64,000 bases of DNA from Microbulbifer sp. YPW1 (GCF_013367775.1 NZ_CP055157.1:2621001-2685000), one strand, 5' to 3'; shown: positions 16,438 to 24,989, counted from the first letter of the stretch. Translations and numbers: made by a program. Notes: a model not told the origin generated them from the sequence alone.

Positions 16438-17631
16438 ATGTACACTCCCCGGTTCAGCAAACAGAGTCAGGCCCTCCACTCCGCCGATGCCGATGTCTGG
16501 GCAGTCAGCGACCGCGCCCACGCGCTGGCGGACAAGGGAGAGGATGTCATCTTCCTGTGTGTGGGAGATCCCAACTTCGATACGCCCGAGCCAATCCTCG
16601 ACTTCGCCCGCGCCCGTCTCGGCGTGGGTCGCACCCATTACTCGCCGGCGGCCGGCGAGGCCATGCTGCGGCGTGCCATTGCCGATATCGAAAGCAAGGT
16701 CAGCCCGCATCCCTGTGATCCCGATGATGTGGTGGTTTTCCCCGGCGGCACCAACGCCATTTATGCGGTGCTGTCCTGTTTGCTGAATCCCGGGGAACAG
16801 ATTGTTATTCCCGAGCCCATGTATATCGGCTACGTGCCGATCACTGATGCGCTGCAGCTGGATGTGCGCAAGGTTGCCTGTCCTCCGGATCAGGGCTTCG
16901 CGTTCGATATTGAAACCATCAAGCAGGCGATCAGTGAAGAAACCCGCGCGGTGATGATCAACACCCCGGTCAACCCCACCGGTGCCATGGCCACGCCGGA
17001 GCAACTGCGTGAACTCGCATCATACTGCCGCGAGCGCAATATCTGGCTCATCTCCGATGAGATGTACTCCATGATCACCTTCGCCCGCCGTCACACTTCC
17101 CTGCGCACGGCTGCCGATCACCTGGACAACGTGGTGGTGATCGACGGCCTGTCCAAGTCCCACGCCATGAGCGGCTGGAGACTGGGTTGGGCGGTGGCGC
17201 AGGGTGAACTGGTGGAGCGCCTGATCGAATACGCCGGGGCCACCATATTCGGCGTACCCCAGTTTATTCAGGAAGCCGCGGCGTTCGCGCTGGAGTTTGA
17301 TACTTACTTCGTCAAGCAGATGCGAGATGCCTACGAGAAGCGCCGCGACCTGATTGTCGAGCGTATCGGCAAGATTCCGGGGCTCAGCTGCTATTCACCG
17401 GAAGCCGGTATGTTTGTCATGGTGGATGTCTCTGCGGTAGCCGAAGACGGCGAGGCTTTTGCCGGGGCACTGCTGGATGCAGAACTGGTATCAGTATTGC
17501 CTGGAAAACCGTTCGGACCGAGTGCGGTAAACCATGTGCGTTTGACACTGGCTGCCGATGAGGGCGAATTGATGCGCGCACTGGATCGTATTGAACGCTT
17601 TGTCGTGGGCGGTTGTCTCAAGGCGGGCTGA
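16438..17631 (+). CDS. PLP-dependent class I/II aminotransferase, AruH-like
   Basis: A 397-residue fold-type I aminotransferase. The internal aldimine lysine is K240 in GLSKSHAMSGWRLGW; NTPVNPTG contains the conserved Asn and SDEMYS the cofactor Asp. The family-level match is strong to arginine:pyruvate transaminase AruH of Pseudomonas (LSVGDP.FDTP start, SKSHAM.GWR, FGPSA..H(I/V)RL end), but substrate is not settled by sequence; aspartate or aromatic amino acids remain possible. ATG 16438 is chosen with GGAA 8 nt upstream; a GTG 12 codons earlier is less likely. An Lrp/AsnC-family gene follows after a hairpin, suggesting amino-acid-responsive control. Confidence 0.85.
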   Translation: MYTPRFSKQSQALHSADADVWAVSDRAHALADKGEDVIFLCVGDPNFDTPEPILDFARARLGVGRTHYSPAAGEAMLRRAIADIESKVSPHPCDPDDVVVFPGGTNAIYAVLSCLLNPGEQIVIPEPMYIGYVPITDALQLDVRKVACPPDQGFAFDIETIKQAISEETRAVMINTPVNPTGAMATPEQLRELASYCRERNIWLISDEMYSMITFARRHTSLRTAADHLDNVVVIDGLSKSHAMSGWRLGWAVAQGELVERLIEYAGATIFGVPQFIQEAAAFALEFDTYFVKQMRDAYEKRRDLIVERIGKIPGLSCYSPEAGMFVMVDVSAVAEDGEAFAGALLDAELVSVLPGKPFGPSAVNHVRLTLAADEGELMRALDRIERFVVGGCLKAG

Positions 17632-17650
17632 GAAACATCCCGGGGCGTTT

Positions 17651-17680
17651 GGGGGAATACTTCCTGTGGAGTATTCCCCC
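17651..17680. other. Perfect 11-bp inverted repeat between aminotransferase and Lrp gene
   Basis: GGGGGAATACT (17651-17661) and AGTATTCCCCC (17670-17680) are exact reverse complements separated by 8 bases; the stem can extend inward with one bulged T. No T-run follows on either strand, so it is a poor intrinsic terminator. It could instead be an operator for the neighbouring Lrp/AsnC protein, about 78 bp before its start, or an RNA stem. Confidence 0.6.
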
Positions 17681-17757
17681 CGCAGAATTACCGTTATCCT
17701 TGAGCAGTTGGCCCCGGACACCTGGGCCTTGCTGAAAATTACATAAAGAAAATTACC

Positions 17758-18234
17758 GTGAAAGTAGATCGTCACAATCTCAAGATTCTCGAAGTCCTGC
17801 AGACCAATGCGCGTATCAGCAACCTCAATCTGGCAGACCAGATCGGGCTTTCGGAGAGCGCCTGTCTCGCGCGGGTGAAGAAGCTGACTACTGAAAAATT
17901 TATCCGCGAGTTTCAGGCGGAGGTCAACCTGGACAAGGTGCGACATGCGGAGTTTTACGTGAATGTGGCGTTGAAGCGGCAGGATGCCCGCACCAGCGAA
18001 AGTTTCCGTCGCGCCATCAACAAGATCGAGCAGATTGTATCCTGCGTAAAAATGTCTGGTGAATTCGATTACATGCTGCGCTTTGTATGTCCGGACGCGG
18101 GGGACTTCAACCGTGTTTCCGAACAGTTACTGGCAGATGAAGATGCGGCGATCACCCGGATGACCTCCCACCTGGTTATCGAAAAAACCAAGCCGTTTAC
18201 CGGGTACCCGCTGGAGTTGCTGTTTCAGGATTGA
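17758..18234 (+). CDS. Lrp/AsnC-family transcriptional regulator
   Basis: A 158-residue DNA-binding protein starting at GTG 17758. Residues 4-60 form the winged helix-turn-helix (LKILEVLQTNARISNLNLADQ, then GLSESACLARVKKL); residues about 65-150 form the RAM/effector-binding domain. Such proteins assemble as dimers to octamers and switch amino-acid metabolism genes in response to amino-acid ligands. It lies directly downstream of an AruH-like aminotransferase in the same orientation, so that gene is its most likely target, perhaps via the palindrome at 17651-17680. Closest in form to the AsnC/Lrp branch that controls local genes; the ligand is unknown. Confidence 0.9.
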   Translation: MKVDRHNLKILEVLQTNARISNLNLADQIGLSESACLARVKKLTTEKFIREFQAEVNLDKVRHAEFYVNVALKRQDARTSESFRRAINKIEQIVSCVKMSGEFDYMLRFVCPDAGDFNRVSEQLLADEDAAITRMTSHLVIEKTKPFTGYPLELLFQD

Positions 18235-18275
18235 ATGCAGTTCTGAGAGTGTTGTAGTGGCAAAGGTGTTGCGGA

Positions 18276-19310
18276 TCACACCACCAGCGAAATGGTGCGA
18301 TCAATCAACCACCAGGCGGAAAGCCCTCCCACAATATAAGCGACCGGCAGGGCCGATGCTGTGGTAGCGCTGGTGCCGGTCCTGATCTCCCACAACTGCA
18401 CCGGTTTTACCCGGCGCAGTAAAAACATCAGGCCACAAACGCCGGCGATAAACGCCAGCTGACCGGCCTCGACCCCGACGTTGAACAGCCCCAGAGACAG
18501 GGGGATCGCGTGTTCCGGCACCCCGATCTCGGAAAGCGCCCCCGCAAATCCCAGCCCGTGCAATAAACCAAAGGCGAATGCCACTACCCAGGGCATGCGA
18601 ATGGCCAGTGTCTTGCGTCCCTCGAGCTTGTGCAGGATTTCCGTGGCGAGGAACACGATACTCAGGGCAATGACGGCCTCCACAGGTGCCTGGGGGACGG
18701 AAACCACACCCAGTACCGCCAGCGCCAGGGTAATGCTGTGGGCCACGGTGAAGGCGGTGATGGTGGCTATCAGCTGGCGTCCGCCGCTGACCAGCACCAC
18801 CAGCGCCAGCACAAACAACAGGTGATCTATCCCCAGCAGAATGTGCTCGACGCCGAGTACAAAGTAGGTGCCTGCAATTTCTGCCATGCCCGCTCTTTCT
18901 TCCACTTGCAGCCTGGTTCGATCCGGTAGCAGGCGGCCGACCTGTTCCCGTCCGTCCAGCCAGCTGATACGTACCAGCGCATCGGTCATGGTGTTCGCCA
19001 GGCCATCAATGGCGATGGTACTGCCGATCAGTTGGTCCGGATGGGAGATTTGCCAGCGCTCCACATAATAGCCGCCTGCCATCTGTGCAGTGGGCAGGCT
19101 GCGCTCTTGGGTCTGCTCATCGAACTGGACATACAGGGAAAGCCGCATATCACCTCGCGCGGGCACCCGCCAGGTCACGTCAAACTGCTCTGGCGCTGTC
19201 TGATTTACGCTCAGTGAAGCCGGGCGAAGTTCGTGTGCAAGAGAAGCGGACGAGAGCAGTAGTGTTGCCACCAGGGTTAAGAGTGATACCAGAAGCGTGA
19301 GCAGTCTCAT
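18276..19310 (-). CDS. HupE/UreJ-family membrane protein
   Basis: A 344-residue protein with a cleavable signal (MRLLTLLVSLLTLVATLLLSSASLA) and a periplasmic beta-rich region to about residue 145. A C-terminal part of about six membrane helices carries His-rich motifs: GVEHILLGIDHLLF, TVAHSITLAL and LLHGLGFAG. These are the signature of the HupE/UreJ_2 family. HupE and UreJ relatives move or sense nickel, but this longer branch with the extra N-terminal domain has no assigned substrate, and no hydrogenase or urease gene is near. Its ATG overlaps the stop of the upstream isomerase gene (ATGA, 19307-19310), implying coupled translation and a shared task at the membrane. Confidence 0.85.
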   Translation of the reverse strand: MRLLTLLVSLLTLVATLLLSSASLAHELRPASLSVNQTAPEQFDVTWRVPARGDMRLSLYVQFDEQTQERSLPTAQMAGGYYVERWQISHPDQLIGSTIAIDGLANTMTDALVRISWLDGREQVGRLLPDRTRLQVEERAGMAEIAGTYFVLGVEHILLGIDHLLFVLALVVLVSGGRQLIATITAFTVAHSITLALAVLGVVSVPQAPVEAVIALSIVFLATEILHKLEGRKTLAIRMPWVVAFAFGLLHGLGFAGALSEIGVPEHAIPLSLGLFNVGVEAGQLAFIAGVCGLMFLLRRVKPVQLWEIRTGTSATTASALPVAYIVGGLSAWWLIDRTISLVV

Positions 19311-20158
19311 TGTTTTATCGCCTCCCCGTTGGCCATCGGCTCGGCGATGCTGATCCGGTAGTTTTCACGCAGGGTTTGATACTGGATCTGCAGGATGTTC
19401 TGTTGCTCTTCTACCTGCCAGTCCCTCAGCACATCCGCTTTCACCGCGGAAAACTCCGCTTGTTGCTGTGGGGTGGCGTCGGAAATCCGTACCAGGTGCT
19501 CACCATAGGAAGATGTCAGGGGGCCAATCCACTGGCCGGTTTCGAGGTCCGGGAACTGTAGTGAGAAGTCGCTGCCGAACAGGCGATCAATCCGTTCCGC
19601 ACTCACATTCTCGAAGCGGTACTGCAGCATATTGGGATCGCCGAGCTTGCGCGGATCACTGCCCGCGGTCAGCTTGGTCAGCAGGATTCTGGCGTCTTCG
19701 GATACCTCTTTGCGTTTGTCGCTGTTGAGGAAAACCTGTTCAAAGGTATAGCGGGCGGGGAGGGTGTATTTGTCGATATTGTCGTTGTAGTAGCGCTGCA
19801 GGACCTCCTCGCTGGGTTCGATGGCGTCTACCAGGTCCTTGGCCAGAAACTCCATTTTCATCCGCAATCTGCGGCGGATCACGGTATCGTTTTCATCCAG
19901 CCCCATTTTGACCGCTTCGCGATACAGCACTTCCTCGCGCACAAAGTCATCAATCAGCCCGCGCAGTTCGTCTGGTCCCGGAGGGCGTTGCCAGCCGCGT
20001 TCGAAAATGGCGGATAAATGTTCAATTCGGTTCTGGGTGATGACTATTTCCTGTTCATCCCCGGGATCACTACCCTGGAAAAAGCCATTGGCGGCAAACA
20101 GCAGGGCGCCGATTGCGGCAAACTGAATACTGGGATCCTTGATCCAGATCAGATTCAT
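19307..20158 (-). CDS. Membrane-anchored parvulin-type peptidyl-prolyl isomerase
   Basis: A 283-residue protein with one N-terminal hydrophobic segment (IQFAAIGALLFAANGFF), then a SurA/PpiC-like helical N-domain (RGLIDDFVREEVLYREAVKMGL) and a degenerate parvulin domain at about 125-250. WIGPLTSSYGEHLVRI corresponds to the C-terminal strand of the PPIase fold. The GSDPRKLGD loop replaces the usual catalytic region, so catalytic activity is doubtful and a chaperone role may dominate. It overlaps the HupE/UreJ gene by four bases. The pairing suggests that the isomerase helps fold or insert its partner. No strong ribosome site is visible before ATG 20158. Confidence 0.82.
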   Translation of the reverse strand: MNLIWIKDPSIQFAAIGALLFAANGFFQGSDPGDEQEIVITQNRIEHLSAIFERGWQRPPGPDELRGLIDDFVREEVLYREAVKMGLDENDTVIRRRLRMKMEFLAKDLVDAIEPSEEVLQRYYNDNIDKYTLPARYTFEQVFLNSDKRKEVSEDARILLTKLTAGSDPRKLGDPNMLQYRFENVSAERIDRLFGSDFSLQFPDLETGQWIGPLTSSYGEHLVRISDATPQQQAEFSAVKADVLRDWQVEEQQNILQIQYQTLRENYRISIAEPMANGEAIKQ

Positions 20159-20484
20159 TCACGAACTCCGACTTATGCTTTTATGGCGATGGCTCGCTGG
20201 GAAAGAATTTCTCTGCCAATCAGGATAGTTCAAGAATGAAAATTTACTGTCCCAATTTGCCGAAAGCACAGTGATTGGCTGGGCGATAAGCTGATGGTAT
20301 TGCGGGGTCAAATTCAGCCGGCGGGCTTGGATAGCATCGCAACCCTGTATACAGTTGTACGATGCGCGGGGAGGTTTTGCCGCCGAGTGGCGCAGTTTTC
20401 CTTGTGGTTGATGGTTACTGGTTGAAATCAATTGTCTGTGTAGCGTCATGACGCTGCGCAGTCGCTGAATGGATGGATTCGCGG
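20159..20484. other. Divergent promoter gap, isomerase versus cytochrome
   Basis: About 326 bases with no supportable gene. They should contain promoters for the leftward isomerase-hupE pair and the rightward cytochrome. A short exact palindrome CTGTATACAG sits at 20345-20354. It has the wrong spacing for a LexA box and no known protein is assigned to it. Confidence 0.4.
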
Positions 20485-20802
20485 ATGAAATTATCGATAC
20501 GTACCACGGTTTGTTCCGTAGCAATGGCCTTGGCCGCCGGTTTTTCCGCTATCGCGGTGTCTGAAACCGTTGAGGAAAAATACCAGAGAGCGTGCATGGT
20601 GTGTCATGCCGCTGGGGTGGCCAACGCACCGAAGATTCACGATACGGAAGCCTGGAAGCCGCGTCTGGACAAAGGGATGGATGCCCTGGTGAGTTCGATA
20701 AAGAATGGATTGAACGCCATGCCCCCCGGTGGCATGTGCTCCGATTGCAGCGACGATGACTACAAGGCGCTGATCAAATACATGTCCTCCCCGAAAGAAT
20801 AA
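20485..20802 (+). CDS. Periplasmic c5-type monohaem cytochrome
   Basis: A 105-residue exported electron carrier. The signal peptide covers about 1-26 (KLSIRTTVCSVAMALAAGFSAIA). The haem-attachment motif CMVCH is at 37-41 and the sixth ligand is the Met in NAMPPGGM. A following MCSDC pair matches the extra disulfide of class I c5 cytochromes. Family members shuttle electrons between periplasmic reductases and oxidases. ATG 20485 is chosen; ATG 20473 would add four residues ahead of the signal. GGATGG lies 8 nt before the chosen start. It is monocistronic: the next gene is on the other strand. Confidence 0.88.
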   Translation: MKLSIRTTVCSVAMALAAGFSAIAVSETVEEKYQRACMVCHAAGVANAPKIHDTEAWKPRLDKGMDALVSSIKNGLNAMPPGGMCSDCSDDDYKALIKYMSSPKE

Positions 20803-20941
20803 CCCTTCTTATTTGCCGCGGGGCGTTCAGGCCTCGTGGCACCCTCCATACCCATCGGATTCATGCATGCGGTGTCTTTCTCTGCTGCTGCAGAGGGGGA
20901 TGGGTGAGCCAGTGGATAGATGGGAAAGCGCGATGAGGGAG

Positions 20942-21007
20942 CTTGCAGGAACCTGTCCGCAGACGAGGTGGTGACTGGGCTAGTGCCTGCAGAGCAGGTC
21001 CTGCAAG
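20942..21007. other. Long stem-loop in the cytochrome-AraC gap
   Basis: CTTGCAGGAACCTG (20942-20955) pairs with CAGGTCCTGCAAG (20995-21007) with a single bulged base, enclosing 39 bases. It lies between convergent genes ending at 20802 (+) and 21136 (-), in about 330 bases with no gene. It is not followed by a T-run. It could be a small structured RNA or an mRNA 3' end. Confidence 0.45.
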
Positions 21008-21049
21008 ATTTAGTGTGGCTCAGGGGGCGGGTTTTAGCTTGCGGAAAAC

Positions 21050-21073
21050 GAAAAAAATCTGACGGATTTTTTA
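21050..21073 (-). terminator. Possible terminator of the AraC-family gene
   Basis: Read on the minus strand, AAAAAATC-CGTCA-GATTTTTTT forms an 8-bp AT-rich stem ending in a T-run, 63 bp past the AraC-family stop. The low GC of the stem makes it weak; the same stem would read through in the other direction with TTTTTT as well. Confidence 0.4.
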
Positions 21074-21135
21074 ACTCACCCTATCGCTTACCAATTTGAT
21101 TTCCACCCGTTTTTTTCCTAGGTAGACAACCGGTA

Positions 21136-22209
21136 TCAGCCGGGCAATCGCGCACGCCTGAATTCTGTCGGTGTCTGTTCATGTCGCCGCTTGAACGCTG
21201 CATTGAATGGGCTGAGTGAGCGGTAGCCGATATCCAGCGCGATGGTAAGCACCGGCAAATGAGCCTCATCCGGGTCGGCAAGGCGACGGCTGGCCTCGTC
21301 GATACGAAACTGATTCAGGTACTCGTTGAAATTGCGGAAACCCAGGTGCTTGTTGATCAGGGCACGCAGAATATGTTCGCGGCTCCCCAGCTGCTCCGCC
21401 AGCTCGCGGATGGTAAGCCCGGTATGGCGGTAGCCACCGTTTTGCATATGGCGCTGCAGGTTATCGAGCAGCTGACGCTGGCTCTGATCGAGTGCCGGGA
21501 GTTTTGCTGTGCTATCAGAAGCCTGGTGTGTCTTGACCGTATGTGACCCTTCCACATGTCCGGGGGATGGCTCTGGCAGTGACGACAGGGATTCCTCCAG
21601 CGCCCTTGGCGACAGCGCCAGCAGCCACAGGCAGGCGGCGAAGGCGAGGGCGCTGGCCATGACGGCGTGCAATGTGGGAATACCGGCGGGTATCGGGAAG
21701 TAGGAAAACAGAAACTCCGCGCACACCACGATCACCATATAGCTGCCGATGGCGATCAGCAGGGCGATGCGTAACTGCCGGCGCTCTGCAACGAGATCCG
21801 ATTGCAGCTGTTGCAGCAGGGTCACCAGGCCGGCACCGATCAATCCCAGCTTGAAGGGCTGCGCCAGCGGATAGAAATAGGAATGGAGATGGAGCTGGCT
21901 GGCCAGGTCGATGGTCAGTTCGAGAAGGATCAATGCCCAGCCCCAGCGCGGAAACGGATCTTTTTCCCTGCAAAGTTGGTGGGTGAATATCCAGAATGCG
22001 CCGGGGATCAACAGGGTGGGAAGGTCGATCAGCAGGTTGATGAGGGAGTCCTGATCATTCAGCAGGGGGCGCAACAGATACACAAATGCACCAAAAATCA
22101 GTATCAGCAGCCAGGGATTCCGGGTGCGCTGCTGGTGACCAATCCCGATTCTTGCCGCGGCCAGTAGAAGCAGACTACAGGCGGCGCCGGTAAAAAAGCT
22201 GTAACTCAT
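21136..22209 (-). CDS. AraC-family regulator with N-terminal membrane domain
   Basis: A 357-residue protein. The first about 210 residues hold six or seven hydrophobic segments (FFTGAACSLLLLAAARIG, PWLLILIFGAFVYLL, LALLIAIGSYMVIVV and others); a linker rich in Ser/Pro/Glu follows. Residues about 255-357 are the AraC DNA-binding domain with two helix-turn-helices (LTIRELAEQLGSREHILRAL; LTIALDIGYRSLSPFNAAFKRRH). This architecture, a membrane sensor fused to AraC, is common in marine gammaproteobacteria; ligands are mostly unknown. It stands alone between a cytochrome and a lytic transglycosylase, so targets cannot be inferred from context with confidence. Confidence 0.87.
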   Translation of the reverse strand: MSYSFFTGAACSLLLLAAARIGIGHQQRTRNPWLLILIFGAFVYLLRPLLNDQDSLINLLIDLPTLLIPGAFWIFTHQLCREKDPFPRWGWALILLELTIDLASQLHLHSYFYPLAQPFKLGLIGAGLVTLLQQLQSDLVAERRQLRIALLIAIGSYMVIVVCAEFLFSYFPIPAGIPTLHAVMASALAFAACLWLLALSPRALEESLSSLPEPSPGHVEGSHTVKTHQASDSTAKLPALDQSQRQLLDNLQRHMQNGGYRHTGLTIRELAEQLGSREHILRALINKHLGFRNFNEYLNQFRIDEASRRLADPDEAHLPVLTIALDIGYRSLSPFNAAFKRRHEQTPTEFRRARLPG

Positions 22210-22261
22210 CGGGTACCTCGGGTTTATCGTTTTTATACCGGATTGCGTTGCCCTTTATGTG

Positions 22262-22822
22262 CTATCTCCAGCGATCAGCCCAGGCATCCAGCACTTTGCG
22301 GCTGTAGGTATGGCGGCCGTAACTGCCGTTGTAGTAGGCCAGCGCATTGGGCATGTTGCCTTTGGCCTTCTTTATGTAGTGCTTGAGGATGGTGCAGCCG
22401 TAGCGCAGGTTGGTTTCCATATTGATCAGGTTGTCTTCCGGACGACCGATCTCATTTTTCCAGAACGGCATTACCTGCATCATGCCCTGGGCTCCGACCC
22501 GGGATACGGCGTAGGGATCGAAGGCGCTTTCAATCTGGATGACGGCGAGGACGATTTCCGGTTGCAGCTCCGCGCGGGTGGCTTCGCGGTGGATGGCCTT
22601 CAGCACCCGCATGCGTTCCTCTGGGTCCTTGATATAGCGGGCGAGGGGCTGGGATTTGGCCATCAGCCAGACTTCCGCATCAAAGCGGTCGGCGAAGCTG
22701 TCGGCTTCGGTGACGGCGCTTTTCAGGGCCAGCAGGAGCTTGGGGTCTACCTCTTTTACCTGGGCAGACACCGTGGTGCTCAGCAGGCACAGCAGCAGTG
22801 TGGAGAAGGCTTTTCTTATCAT
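22262..22822 (-). CDS. Periplasmic lytic murein transglycosylase (SLT family)
   Basis: A 186-residue exported enzyme. Signal peptide at 1-20 (ending TTVSA). The SLT catalytic domain spans about 75-186. The catalytic glutamate is E98 in VIQIESAFDP, followed by AVSRVGAQGMMQVMP, NLRYGCTILKHY and ALAYYNGSYG, the standard order of family 1 transglycosylases. It cleaves the MurNAc-GlcNAc bond of peptidoglycan with formation of 1,6-anhydro ends. It is short, close to MltE or the C-domain of Slt70, and lacks a lipobox. It lies downstream of proS on the same strand but is separated from it by two large hairpin repeats. Confidence 0.9.
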   Translation of the reverse strand: MIRKAFSTLLLCLLSTTVSAQVKEVDPKLLLALKSAVTEADSFADRFDAEVWLMAKSQPLARYIKDPEERMRVLKAIHREATRAELQPEIVLAVIQIESAFDPYAVSRVGAQGMMQVMPFWKNEIGRPEDNLINMETNLRYGCTILKHYIKKAKGNMPNALAYYNGSYGRHTYSRKVLDAWADRWR

Positions 22823-22914
22823 GGGGTGGGATTTTACGGGAAGCGTTGAGCTTTCGGTACCGGGAAAGGGATCTGTGCAAGGGTCTTCGGGAGCATCGTT
22901 TTAGGCATTGCAGC

Positions 22915-23029
22915 GGCCCTGCTAGCGGGTACCCCTTTGCGAGACACGCCGTAAACCCATCCATGGGGGCTCGGATGCGGCCATCCAGGCCGCATACGGT
23001 CCCGCAAAGGGGTACCCGCTAGCAGGGCC
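22915..23029 (-). repeat. Composite nested-hairpin repeat, copy A
   Basis: A perfect 27-bp inverted repeat (22915-22941 with 23003-23029) encloses a second perfect stem, ATGCGGCC (22975-22982)/GGCCGCAT (22988-22995). Read on the minus strand the inner stem-loop comes first, then GAGCC...ATGGATGG...TTTACGGCG before the closing arm. This is the same layout as copies B and C, with diverged loops. It is a repeat family member, not a gene. Confidence 0.8.
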
Positions 23030-23096
23030 TTCACATCCAAGTTCAGTAATTCCGGCGAATTGGGCAGAGCTCAATGTGTAATGCGAAGGTCAAGTG

Positions 23097-23190
23097 CTGG
23101 GTGGAGGGTTTCAGGATCGTCGCAAACAGGGACGTTTGCGACGAAGCTTACAGGGATGTATTCACAGCGGTCCTGAAACCCTCCACCCAG
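23097..23190 (+). repeat. Composite nested-hairpin repeat, copy B
   Basis: Outer arms 23097-23116 and 23171-23190 are an exact 20-bp inverted repeat. Inside lies CGTCGCAAAC-AGGGAC-GTTTGCGACG (23118-23143), a perfect 10-bp hairpin, then AGCTTACAGGGATGTATTC and ACAGCGG. Copy C has the same loop and the same single-stranded word but different stem sequences, so stems covary while loops are conserved. Confidence 0.85.
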
Positions 23191-23212
23191 TGCTTGGCCG
23201 CCACCGAGCTAA

Positions 23213-23242
23213 CTTACGAAGCACGACAAAGGGCTTCGTAAG
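23213..23242. other. Stem-loop downstream of proS
   Basis: CTTACGAAGC (23213-23222) and GCTTCGTAAG (23233-23242) form a perfect 10-bp stem with a 10-base loop, 17 bp past the proS stop. No T-run follows. It may stabilise the proS mRNA end or, with copy B, block read-through into the transglycosylase gene. Confidence 0.5.
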
Positions 23243-23258
23243 TGGATGGGGGAGAGGT

Positions 23259-24989
23259 TTAGTGCGGGATCATTTCCAGCAAGGTGTCGATGATCTGATC
23301 TGCGGAGAACTCCTGGTTCTCACTGTCGCGGCGGCCCTTGTATTCGATATTGCCTTTTTCCAGACCGCGGTCACCCACCACAATACGGCGGGGAATACCC
23401 ATCAGTTCCGTATCCGCGAGCATCCCGCCCAGGCGGGCCTTGGGCTCGTCCATCAGCAGCACATCGATACCCTTGGCGGTCAGCGCCTCGTAAATGTGCT
23501 CACATTTCTGCTGCACCGCCTCACTCTTGTGCATATTGATCGGCACAATCGCCAGCTGGAACGGCGCAATGGCCTCCGGCCAGATGATGCCCGCATCGTC
23601 GTGGTTCTGCTCGATCGCCGCAGCCACCACCCGTGAAACACCGATGCCATAGCAACCCATGGTCATCACCTGTTCCTTGCCGTTCTCATCCAGTACCGAC
23701 GCGTTCATTGCCTCACTGTACTTGGTGCCCAACTGGAAAATATGGCCGACTTCGATACCGCGCTTGATTTCCAGAGTGCCCTGGCCATCCGGGCTGGCAT
23801 CGCCGGGAACCACATTGCGCAGGTCTTCAACCCGCTTCAGCGCCACATCGCGCTCCCAGTTAACACCGGTCAGGTGGTAGTCATCTTTATTCGCGCCGCA
23901 CACGAAATCTGCCAGGTGCGCCGCAGCGCGATCCACCAGTACTTCAATCTCGAGACCAACAGGACCGAGGGAGCCAATACCGCAGCCCAGTTCTTTGGCG
24001 ATGCGCTCTTCCGGCGCAAACGTCAGCGGGCTGGCAACGCCGGGCAGCTTCTCGGCTTTCAGCTCGTTCAGGTCGTGATCTCCGCGCAGTACCAGCGCGA
24101 CCAGCGGCGCGATTGCGTCCTCTTCCTCGGTTTCTCCGAGCACGATCAGGGTTTTGACCGATGTATTTGCCGGGATGCCGAAGGCCTCTTCCAGAGCCGC
24201 GATGGTCTTTTGTCCCGGGGTGTGTAACTCCTCCATGGCCTTGCTCGCCGCCGGGCGCTCGCCGGCCGGCGCCACGGCTTCCGCCAGCTCCACGTTGGCT
24301 GCGTAGCGGCTTTCGGAAGAGAAGGCGATATCGTCCTCACCACTCTGGGCCAGGACGTGGAACTCATGGGAGTGGGAGCCGCCGATGGAGCCGGTATCCG
24401 CGAGCACCGGACGGTAATCCAGGCCGATGCGGTCGAAGATGCGGCAGTAGGCATCGTGCATTACATCGTAGGTTTCCTGCAGGGAGTCCGCGTTCAGGTG
24501 GAAGGAGTAGGCATCCTTCATGGTGAACTCGCGCGCGCGCATCACGCCGAAACGCGGGCGGATCTCGTCGCGGAACTTGGTCTGTATCTGGTAGAAGTTT
24601 GCCGGTAGCTGCTTGTAGCTGTTTACCTCGGTGCGGATCAGGTCCGTGATCACTTCTTCGTGGGTTGGGCCCAGGCAGAAGGAGTTGTCGTGACGATCCT
24701 GGATGCGCAGCAGTTCCGGGCCGTACTGTTGCCAGCGACCGGATTCTTCCCACAGCTCCGAGGGCTGAACCACAGGCATCAGTACTTCCAGTGCGCCCGC
24801 ATTGTTCATTTCCTCACGCACGATTTTTTCCACCTTGCGCAACACCCGCAGGCCGGTGGGCAACCAGGTGTAAAGGCCAGAGGACAGGCGGCGGATCATG
24901 CCGGCGCGCAGCATCAGCTGGTGGCTGATGACCACGGCGTCATTAGGGGTTTCTTTCTGGGTGGCGATCAGATAGCGGGATGCGCGCAT
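23259..24989 (-). CDS. proS: Prolyl-tRNA synthetase, bacterial (ProS) type
   Basis: A 576-residue class II synthetase that charges tRNA-Pro. Residues 1-220 carry the catalytic core with motif 2 ([21 protein letters not shown]). A YbaK-like editing insertion at about 225-410 removes misacylated alanine. The core resumes with motif 3 ([17 protein letters not shown]), and the anticodon-binding domain occupies about 470-576. Length and insertion mark the long bacterial form, as in E. coli (572 residues). The start at ATG 24989 ([15 protein letters not shown]) agrees with the family; AAAGAAAG lies just upstream. The gene is followed by stem-loops rather than a classical terminator. Confidence 0.96.
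   Translation of the reverse strand: MRASRYLIATQKETPNDAVVISHQLMLRAGMIRRLSSGLYTWLPTGLRVLRKVEKIVREEMNNAGALEVLMPVVQPSELWEESGRWQQYGPELLRIQDRHDNSFCLGPTHEEVITDLIRTEVNSYKQLPANFYQIQTKFRDEIRPRFGVMRAREFTMKDAYSFHLNADSLQETYDVMHDAYCRIFDRIGLDYRPVLADTGSIGGSHSHEFHVLAQSGEDDIAFSSESRYAANVELAEAVAPAGERPAASKAMEELHTPGQKTIAALEEAFGIPANTSVKTLIVLGETEEEDAIAPLVALVLRGDHDLNELKAEKLPGVASPLTFAPEERIAKELGCGIGSLGPVGLEIEVLVDRAAAHLADFVCGANKDDYHLTGVNWERDVALKRVEDLRNVVPGDASPDGQGTLEIKRGIEVGHIFQLGTKYSEAMNASVLDENGKEQVMTMGCYGIGVSRVVAAAIEQNHDDAGIIWPEAIAPFQLAIVPINMHKSEAVQQKCEHIYEALTAKGIDVLLMDEPKARLGGMLADTELMGIPRRIVVGDRGLEKGNIEYKGRRDSENQEFSADQIIDTLLEMIPH

Noticed and set aside
17651..17680. Palindrome as a rho-independent terminator
   Set aside because: Strong stem but no T-run on either strand, so listed as a structure of unknown role.
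20345..20354. CTGTATACAG as a possible LexA box
   Set aside because: LexA sites of gammaproteobacteria need CTGT-N8-ACAG; the spacing here is N2, and neighbouring genes are not SOS genes.
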